The translations under genes and the position numbers were made by a program. Shown here piece by piece: positions 6,716 to 11,925 of a DNA stretch of 15,334 bases. The notes beneath the pieces were generated by a model. The model ran no database searches. It had not been told where the DNA came from and saw only the letters and a program-made list of their open reading frames with translations. Position 1 is the stretch's first letter. Each line of letters opens with the position of its first letter. This DNA is from Burkholderiaceae bacterium (GTDB lineage Bacteria > Pseudomonadota > Gammaproteobacteria > Burkholderiales > Burkholderiaceae_C). Where the stretch lies: contig JAFMJA010000036.1 in the NCBI GenBank assembly GCA_017853735.1, forward strand, positions 1 through 15,334, read 5' to 3'.

Positions 6716-7225
6716 ATGGAGAGTTCCCTGCCCCCGATTCCAGCCAAGCGCTACTTCACCATTGGTGAGGTGAGCGATCTGTGTGGCGTCAAGCCGCATG
6801 TGTTGCGCTACTGGGAGCAAGAATTCACGCAATTGAGGCCCATGAAAAGGCGCGGCAACCGTCGTTATTACCAGCACCACGAAGTTCTCATGATCCGTCG
6901 CATTCGCGACCTGCTCTATGACCAGGGCTTTACCATCAGTGGCGCGCGCAACAAGATGCAGGAAATTTTGCAAGCCGAACGTGACCAGCGCCGTAACGGG
7001 GTGGTCGTCTCGCCGCCCATTGCTGATCCAAGCAGACAGTCGCTTGCTCAAGATGGAGACCAGGAGGTGGCGCTGCCCAGTTCGGAGTGGTTGCGCTCGG
7101 TGGCGGGTGAGGCACCTCAGGCCTTGCTGATGATTCGTCACGAGTTGCATGCCATTCGTGATCTGCTCAGCGCGACTGCAGAATCCTCAGCGCCCCAAGG
7201 TATAATTCATCGCTTCGGCGTGTAG
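6716..7225 (+). CDS. MerR-family transcriptional regulator (orphan, ihfA-linked)
   Basis: Probable DNA-binding regulator of 169 aa; effector and targets unknown. Residues about 13-84 form a MerR-type winged helix-turn-helix: YFTIGEVSDLCGVKPHVLRYWEQEF, then the wing KRRGNRRYYQHHEV and MIRRIRDLLYDQGFTISGARN. The C-terminal half (about 85-169) is poorly conserved in appearance, has no cysteines for metal sensing, and lacks an obvious ligand-binding domain, so it resembles MlrA-like regulators without an effector module. A MerR-like gene after ihfA recurs in other proteobacteria as I recall. No Shine-Dalgarno precedes the ATG; a pyrimidine-rich run (6692-6715) does. The stop codon TAG (7223-7225) lies within the tRNA-Pro gene, so the two overlap by 10 bp. 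Confidence 0.85.
   Translation: MESSLPPIPAKRYFTIGEVSDLCGVKPHVLRYWEQEFTQLRPMKRRGNRRYYQHHEVLMIRRIRDLLYDQGFTISGARNKMQEILQAERDQRRNGVVVSPPIADPSRQSLAQDGDQEVALPSSEWLRSVAGEAPQALLMIRHELHAIRDLLSATAESSAPQGIIHRFGV
7201..7206 (+). promoter_or_regulatory. -10 box for tRNA-Pro
   Basis: A perfect TATAAT lies inside the last codons of the MerR-like gene, 9 bases before the mature tRNA 5' end. It would give a transcript starting about 3-4 bases upstream of the tRNA. No good -35 hexamer is visible 16-18 bp upstream, so strength is uncertain. Confidence 0.55.
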
Positions 7226-7292
7226 CGCAGCCTGGTAGCGCACTTGCATGGGGTGCAAGGGGTCGCGAGTTCGAATCCCGCCACGCCGACCA
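7216..7292 (+). tRNA. tRNA-Pro, anticodon GGG
   Basis: A full 77-base cloverleaf with encoded CCA. Acceptor CGGCGTG (7216-7222) pairs with CACGCCG (7282-7288). The D stem is GCGC/GCGC (7225-7228, 7238-7241). The anticodon stem CTTGC/GCAAG (7243-7247, 7255-7259) holds loop ATGGGGT with anticodon GGG at 7250-7252, reading CCC and CCU. The five-base variable loop is 7260-7264. The T stem is GCGAG/CCCGC (7265-7269, 7277-7281) around TTCGAAT; it contains one A-C mismatch (7268 with 7278, positions 52-62). The 5' end overlaps the stop of the upstream CDS. Confidence 0.97.
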
Positions 7293-7300
7293 GTATCAAC

Positions 7301-7334
7301 AAGGGTTAGCAGATGTGTATCTGCTAACCCTTTT
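7301..7334 (+). terminator. Intrinsic terminator after tRNA-Pro
   Basis: A perfect 14-bp stem, AAGGGTTAGCAGAT (7301-7314) with ATCTGCTAACCCTT (7319-7332), has a GTGT loop and a T-run at 7331-7334. The A-run on the left arm is short, so it mainly serves the rightward transcript. It closes the translation-gene block and isolates it from glgC. Confidence 0.92.
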
Positions 7335-7339
7335 GTCTT

Positions 7340-7353
7340 GCTGGTGTACCAGC
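7340..7353. promoter_or_regulatory. Short inverted repeat, possible operator
   Basis: Arms GCTGGT and ACCAGC are perfectly complementary around a 2-bp centre. It lies between the tRNA terminator and the putative glgC promoter, 37 bp upstream of the -35. It could be a repressor or activator site; length and lack of a second copy make this weak. Confidence 0.3.
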
Positions 7354-7389
7354 CGGGTTATTCGCGAGTGGGCTGGGTTGGGTCGCTTT

Positions 7390-7419
7390 TTGATCGGGGT
7401 TCGAGGGGCGGGCTATACT
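7390..7419 (+). promoter_or_regulatory. Putative sigma70 promoter for glgC operon
   Basis: TTGATC (7390-7395) and TATACT (7414-7419) are separated by 18 bp, giving a predicted start near 7426 and a leader of about 220 bases before glgC. Each hexamer matches consensus at four or five positions. No better candidate stands closer to glgC; TTGCCG/TAGACT at 7546/7567 has only a 15-bp spacer. Confidence 0.45.
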
Positions 7420-7589
7420 GGATCGCGAAGCCAGTTCTTTGCATAGAGCCTGACCTGATGAAGGGCCTGCCCGCGCAGCGCATGCTTGCAAAAAATCCTT
7501 GATGACAACAAGAGATGTGGGCATGCTGGCATGATCCGCATCAAATTGCCGGTCTTTATGCCTCGGTAGACTGAACCTAGGAGATAGCG

Positions 7590-7655
7590 GTGTACTTGTA
7601 CTTCATGACAGCCGTCAACCGGATCTATCCAGCCATCAGGAGGTGCGATGTCTGA
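7590..7655 (+). CDS. Possible 21-aa upstream ORF overlapping glgC start
   Basis: A GTG-started reading frame has AGGAG at 7579-7583 with an ideal 6-base spacing, and ends at TGA 7653-7655, overlapping the glgC ATG (7648) by 8 bases in another frame. An in-frame TAG at 7578 means it cannot extend upstream. The predicted peptide begins VYLYFMTAV and has three tyrosines; I know no family for it. Ribosomes translating it would cross the glgC Shine-Dalgarno (7638-7645), so coupling or leader-type control is possible. Existence as a real peptide is unproven; a chance frame is the main alternative. Confidence 0.3.
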   Translation: MYLYFMTAVNRIYPAIRRCDV

Positions 7656-8928
7656 AGTTGTTGAAAAAAAAGTACCTGGCACACATCAGTTGATTCGGCA
7701 CACCGTCGCCCTGGTGCTGGCTGGGGGCAGGGGGTCGCGGCTCAAGCAACTGACTGACAACCGCGCCAAGCCGGCTGTGTATTTCGGTGGCAAATTCAGG
7801 ATCATTGATTTTGCCCTGTCCAATTGCCTGAATTCGGGCATTCGTCGCATGGCGGTGGTGACACAGTACAAGTCGCATTCGCTGATGCGACACATGCAGC
7901 GCGGCTGGAGTTTTTTGCGCGCTGAGCTCAATGAGATGATTGATTTGCTGCCCGCGCAGCAACGGGTCGGCGAAGAGCATTGGTACCGCGGCACCGCCGA
8001 TGCGATTTTCCAGAACCTGGACATCATCCGTTCGAGCAAGCCAAATTACATTGTGATCCTGGCTGGCGACCATGTGTACAAGATGGATTACTCCATCATG
8101 GTGAAAGACCATGTGATCCAGGGCGCCGGCTGCACCGTGGGCTGCATCAGCGTGCCGCGCCAGGAGGCCAGTGCTTTCGGCGTGATGGCCATTGATGAGC
8201 AGCGGCGTGTGGTTTCCTTTGTCGAAAAGCCCGCAGATCCACCGGCCATTCCGGGGCAGCCAGACCGGGCGCTGGCCAGCATGGGTATTTATGTGTTCGA
8301 TGCAGACTACCTCTACCAGCTGCTCGAATCCGACTTGGCCGACCCGAATTCCGAGCACGACTTTGGCAAAAATGTGATCCCGGTGGCGGTGGCACAGGGG
8401 CGGGCCTGGGCCCATCCCTTTGACATGTCCTGTGTGTCCACTCGGCCAGACACTGCGCCTTATTGGCGCGATGTGGGCACCATCGATGCCTTCTGGGAAG
8501 CAAACCTTGATCTGGCGTCCACCGTGCCGGAGCTGGACATTTACGATACCAACTGGCCAATCTGGACATCCCAGCGCCAATTGCCGCCCGCCAAGTTTGT
8601 ACCCGATCAAAATGGCCAGCACGGGACAGTGGTCAACACCCTGATTTCGGGGGGCTGCGTGGTAAATGGCTCGCATGTGGCTTACGCGGTGCTGTTTTCC
8701 GAGGTGCGCGTGGAATCTTTCTGCCGGATCGAGGAAGCGGTGATCCTGCCCAATGTCACCATCAAGCGCAATTGCCGCCTGCGCAAGGTGGTGATCGACC
8801 GCGGATGCGTCATTCCCGAAGGCCTGGTGGTTGGCGAAGACGCCCAAGCCGATCAGGAGCGCTTTGAGCGCACCGCCGGTGGTGTGGTGCTGATCACCCG
8901 GCCCATGCTGGCGCGCCTGGCTCTTTAG
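7648..8928 (+). CDS. glgC: Glucose-1-phosphate adenylyltransferase (ADP-glucose pyrophosphorylase)
   Basis: Makes ADP-glucose from ATP and glucose-1-phosphate, the committed and allosterically controlled step of glycogen synthesis. The 426-aa length fits the family (431 in E. coli). The nucleotidyltransferase domain shows LAGGRGSRLKQLTDNRAKPAVYFGGK (24-49), WYRGTADA (Tyr113), LAGDHVYKMDY (Asp141 corresponds to the E. coli catalytic Asp142) and FVEKP (Lys194 corresponds to the glucose-1-P ligand Lys195). YWRDVGTIDAFWEANLDL follows, then a left-handed beta-helix from about 300 on. Asn38 sits where E. coli has activator-site Lys39. AGGAGGTG at 7638-7645 fixes the start. It leads a tight glgC-glgA-malQ operon, with 3 bp to glgA. 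Confidence 0.97.
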   Translation: MSEVVEKKVPGTHQLIRHTVALVLAGGRGSRLKQLTDNRAKPAVYFGGKFRIIDFALSNCLNSGIRRMAVVTQYKSHSLMRHMQRGWSFLRAELNEMIDLLPAQQRVGEEHWYRGTADAIFQNLDIIRSSKPNYIVILAGDHVYKMDYSIMVKDHVIQGAGCTVGCISVPRQEASAFGVMAIDEQRRVVSFVEKPADPPAIPGQPDRALASMGIYVFDADYLYQLLESDLADPNSEHDFGKNVIPVAVAQGRAWAHPFDMSCVSTRPDTAPYWRDVGTIDAFWEANLDLASTVPELDIYDTNWPIWTSQRQLPPAKFVPDQNGQHGTVVNTLISGGCVVNGSHVAYAVLFSEVRVESFCRIEEAVILPNVTIKRNCRLRKVVIDRGCVIPEGLVVGEDAQADQERFERTAGGVVLITRPMLARLAL

Positions 8929-8931
8929 ACC

Positions 8932-10395
8932 ATGTCCGTGAAGCCTGCTGTCTTACAGGTTAGCGCTGAAATGTTTCCCCTGCTCAAGACAGGGGGACTG
9001 GCTGATGTGGCGGGCGCATTGCCGCTTGCCTTGCAGCAGGCAGGGGCCGATGTGCGCGTGCTCCTGCCCGGGTTTGCGCCTGTCTTGGCCGACTTGGAAC
9101 ATGCGGTGCTTGTGGCAGATGTGGTGTCGCCCTGGGGATCGACAAGCCATCTTCGCTTTGGCCGCCTGCGCAGTTCGGGCCTGCCTGCCTATGTGCTGGA
9201 TGCTCCCCACTACTACCAGCGGGAGGGCTCCCCCTACGAAGACGCCAAGCGGCGCGCCCACGCTGACAACCACCGTCGTTTTGCTCTGCTGGGCTGGGTG
9301 GGGGCAAAACTGAGCCATGGCCTGGATAAAACCTGGCAGCCCAACATCGTGCACAGCCATGACTGGCATGCAGCGCTCACCCCGGCTTATGCATCGTTTG
9401 CGGGTGCTGCTGGCGCAGCGCCAGTACAGGTTTACACCATCCACAACCTGGCGTACCAAGGGCTGTTTTCTCGTGCGCAATTTGTGGAGCTGGGCCTGCC
9501 GGCCAAGGCATTTGCCATCCAGGGGCTGGAGTTCCACGACCAGATGTCTTTCATGAAGGCGGGTCTCTTTTATGCCGATCACCTGACCACCGTCAGCCCC
9601 AGTTATGCGCAGGAAATCCAGACGCCCGAGCAGGGCTGTGGATTGGATGGCCTGCTGCGCGAACGCTCGGCCTGCCTGACTGGCATCCTCAATGGGGTGG
9701 ATGAGACAGTCTGGGACCCGGCTCAAGATCCTGCCATCGTGGCCACCTACCACGCTCAGCGTCCCCAGGGCAAAACCCGCTGCAAAGCTGCCCTGCAGGC
9801 GCGCATGGGGCTTGCAGTGCAGCCCAATGCCTTGCTGTTTGGCATTGTCAGCCGATTGACCGAACAAAAAGGCCTGCAGCTGGTGCTGTCGGCGGTTGAT
9901 GATTTGCTGGCCTGGGGCGGACAGCTGGTTGTGCTGGGCTCGGGTGATCCAGCTTTGGAGCAAGCCTGGCGGCAACTGGCCATCGATCACCCCGGCGCGG
10001 TGGCGGTGCATGTGGGCTATGACGAAGACCTGGCGCATCAGGTCTTTGCCGGCACCGACGTGACCCTGGTGCCCTCTCGCTTTGAACCTTGCGGGCTGAC
10101 CCAGATGTATGGCCTGAAGTACGGCAGCCTGCCCTTGGTGCATCGGGTCGGTGGCCTGGCCGACACCGTGGAGGACTGCTCGCTGGAGAACCTGGACAGC
10201 GGACGGGCCAATGGATTCGTGTTTCACCCGTTTCAGGTCAATGCACTGCGCCGCGCCATCGAGCGCGCCTTTGCGCTCTATAAGCGCAGTGCACAGTGGC
10301 GCGCGGTGCGGTCCGGCGCCATGCGTCAGCCGCTGGGCTGGGAAGCCGCCGCCTCGCAATACATGGCTTTGTACAGAAGTCTCTTGGCCAAATGA
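8932..10395 (+). CDS. glgA: Glycogen synthase (ADP-glucose), GT5
   Basis: Transfers glucose from ADP-glucose to the non-reducing end of alpha-1,4-glucan, using the product of GlgC. The 487-aa protein is GT-B fold, family GT5. Visible signatures are KTGGLADVAGALP with Lys19 (the ADP-glucose ligand in E. coli is Lys15), HSHDWHAAL (141-149), YTIHNLAYQG, TTVSPSYAQEIQTPE, GILNGVDETVWDP, VSRLTEQKGLQL, and the catalytic SRFEPCGLTQMYGLKYG with Glu385, followed by RVGGLADTV. The start is 3 bp after the glgC stop and has little Shine-Dalgarno, so coupling to glgC is likely. Its stop overlaps the malQ start as ATGA. Confidence 0.97.
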   Translation: MSVKPAVLQVSAEMFPLLKTGGLADVAGALPLALQQAGADVRVLLPGFAPVLADLEHAVLVADVVSPWGSTSHLRFGRLRSSGLPAYVLDAPHYYQREGSPYEDAKRRAHADNHRRFALLGWVGAKLSHGLDKTWQPNIVHSHDWHAALTPAYASFAGAAGAAPVQVYTIHNLAYQGLFSRAQFVELGLPAKAFAIQGLEFHDQMSFMKAGLFYADHLTTVSPSYAQEIQTPEQGCGLDGLLRERSACLTGILNGVDETVWDPAQDPAIVATYHAQRPQGKTRCKAALQARMGLAVQPNALLFGIVSRLTEQKGLQLVLSAVDDLLAWGGQLVVLGSGDPALEQAWRQLAIDHPGAVAVHVGYDEDLAHQVFAGTDVTLVPSRFEPCGLTQMYGLKYGSLPLVHRVGGLADTVEDCSLENLDSGRANGFVFHPFQVNALRRAIERAFALYKRSAQWRAVRSGAMRQPLGWEAAASQYMALYRSLLAK

Positions 10396-11912
10396 GCGCC
10401 GAGGTATTACGGCAGCGTCGTGCCGGCGTGGTCTTGCACCCCACCTCGCTGCCGGGCCCCCATGGCAGCGGCGACCTGGGGCCCAATGCCTATTACTTCG
10501 TGGACTGGTTGCATACCGCCGGCCAGACCCTTTGGCAAACCCTGCCTCTGGGGCCTATCGGACCTGGCGACTCACCCTATATGAGTCAGTCGGCGATGGC
10601 GGGCAACCCCCTGTTGGTGGCGCTGGAACCGCTGGTCGAGCAAGGCTGGCTCGATGCAGCTGAACTGCGGCAGGATTTTGATCCCTTGCGGGTGGACTAT
10701 GCGCGTGTGGTCCCCTGGCGGATGCAGCAATTGCGCAGGGCTTTTGACGGGTTCCTGCAGGCCACGGCCGGCCGGCCCCACCCAGCCCTGCAAGCCTGGC
10801 GTGAGGCGCAGGCCTGGTGGCTGCAGGACTATGTCCTGTTCATGGCGCTTGATCAGGCCCATGGTTCTGGGGACTGGACCCATTGGCCACCTGCCCTGGC
10901 CCGACGCGAGCCTGCGGCCCTGCAATCGGCACTGGCGGCGCACGGCGTCGAGCTGGAATTCTGGAGCTTTGTCCAATGGCAGTTCGATCTGCAGTGGCAG
11001 GCCCTGAAAGACTATGCGCACAGCAAGCAAGTGCTGCTGGTGGGCGATCTGCCGATTTTTGTGGCCCATCACAGCGCAGACTGTTGGGCCAATGCCCATC
11101 TCTTTGAACTGGATGCACAAGGTCAGCCAAGGGTGGTGGCGGGTGTACCACCTGACTTTTTTTCGCAAGCGGGCCAGCTCTGGGGCAACCCTCTGTACAA
11201 CTGGCCAGCCATGCGCAAAGACAACTACCGATGGTGGGTGGCACGGCTGCGCCGGCAGTATGCTCTCAGCGACATTGTTCGGATCGACCATTTTCGGGGC
11301 TTTGTCGATTATTGGGAGATCGATGCGGGTGCACCATCTGCCTTGCAGGGGCGCTGGCAAAGTGGCCCAGGCCAGGCGCTGTTTGATGCACTGAAGAAAG
11401 CGCTGGGCGAGCTGCCCATCATTGCTGAAGACCTGGGCATCATCACCGATGAAGTACACGCTCTACGTGACTACACCGGTTTTCCGGGCATGCGGGTGTT
11501 GCAGTTCGCATTTGGCGGCGATGCATCCCATCCCTATCTGCCGCATAACTTCGAGGCCAATACCGTGGTCTACACCGGCACCCATGACAACGACACCGCC
11601 CGCGGCTGGTGGGCCAGCTGCAGCGCACGCGAACGGGCATTTGCCAGGCAATACCTGGCCTGCGATGACGCCAATATGCCTGGGGCCCTGTTGCGTGCGG
11701 CCCTGTTGTCGGTGGCGGCATGGTCCATGTGCCCGTTTCAGGATGTACTGGGCCTGGATGGTTCGCACCGCATGAACACGCCAGGTGCGCTGGGCTGCTG
11801 GAGCTGGCGCTTCAGTTGGGACTGGGTGGGCCCCGAAGCCGCCTTGCAACTGAGCCAGCTCAGTGCGCTGGGCGGGCGCTGCGATCTGCGGGCCTTGCAA
11901 CTGCCCGAATGA
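10392..11912 (+). CDS. malQ: 4-alpha-glucanotransferase (amylomaltase), GH77
   Basis: Transfers maltodextrin segments between alpha-1,4-glucans and releases glucose; in a glycogen cluster it would recycle short chains freed by debranching. The 506-aa protein carries GH77 signatures: GVVLHPTSLPGPHGSGDLG, WQTLPLGPIGPGDSPY, SAMAGNPLL, GDLPIFVAHHSADCWAN, VPPDFFSQAGQLWGNPLYNW, and the catalytic triad Asp299 (RIDHFRG), Glu346 (IIAEDLG) and Asp399 (GTHDNDT). I start it at ATG 10392, which overlaps the glgA stop by 4 bp (ATGA); a longer frame from 10296 lies wholly in glgA. Gene neighbours on the right are convergent, with 13 bp to the glgX stop. No terminator is visible in that gap. Confidence 0.95.
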   Translation: MSAEVLRQRRAGVVLHPTSLPGPHGSGDLGPNAYYFVDWLHTAGQTLWQTLPLGPIGPGDSPYMSQSAMAGNPLLVALEPLVEQGWLDAAELRQDFDPLRVDYARVVPWRMQQLRRAFDGFLQATAGRPHPALQAWREAQAWWLQDYVLFMALDQAHGSGDWTHWPPALARREPAALQSALAAHGVELEFWSFVQWQFDLQWQALKDYAHSKQVLLVGDLPIFVAHHSADCWANAHLFELDAQGQPRVVAGVPPDFFSQAGQLWGNPLYNWPAMRKDNYRWWVARLRRQYALSDIVRIDHFRGFVDYWEIDAGAPSALQGRWQSGPGQALFDALKKALGELPIIAEDLGIITDEVHALRDYTGFPGMRVLQFAFGGDASHPYLPHNFEANTVVYTGTHDNDTARGWWASCSARERAFARQYLACDDANMPGALLRAALLSVAAWSMCPFQDVLGLDGSHRMNTPGALGCWSWRFSWDWVGPEAALQLSQLSALGGRCDLRALQLPE

Positions 11913-11925
11913 GCGCCAGGGCGGA

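Larger units (their letters stand above)
7335..7647 (+). other. Non-coding upstream region of glgC
   Basis: This 313-bp stretch holds no convincing long gene. It contains an inverted repeat GCTGGT-GT-ACCAGC (7340-7353), a putative sigma70 promoter (7390-7419), two similar 12-mers centred on GCATGC (7478-7489 and 7519-7530, 10 of 12 identical, 41 bp apart), a possible short upstream ORF (7590-7655), and the strong glgC Shine-Dalgarno (7638-7645). It is the natural place for control of the glgC-glgA-malQ operon. Confidence 0.6.

Noticed and set aside
7216..7334. tRNA-Pro as an integration (att) site for an island carrying the glg genes
   Set aside because: No integrase, no second copy of the tRNA 3' end in the window, and the glg genes show no change in base composition that I can see.
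7364..7391. GCGA...TCGC followed by TTTTT as a second terminator
   Set aside because: A four-base stem with a long loop is too weak; the T-run is better read as part of the -35 region of the putative glgC promoter.
7248..7502. 84-codon ORF running from within tRNA-Pro through its terminator
   Set aside because: It begins inside the tRNA, crosses a strong terminator and has no family resemblance.
7458..7502. 14-codon ATG ORF in the glgC leader
   Set aside because: No convincing Shine-Dalgarno and very short; weaker than the uORF at 7590.
8953..10359. 468-codon open frame antisense to glgA, and similar long antisense frames under glgC (7636-8847), pheT (4163-5287) and ihfA/merR (5960-7150)
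   Set aside because: Each mirrors a well-identified gene on the other strand; their translations look like no known family and are expected from GC-rich codon use.
10296..10391. N-terminal extension of MalQ back to 10296
   Set aside because: It lies wholly in glgA in another frame; the ATGA overlap at 10392 gives the normal amylomaltase start.
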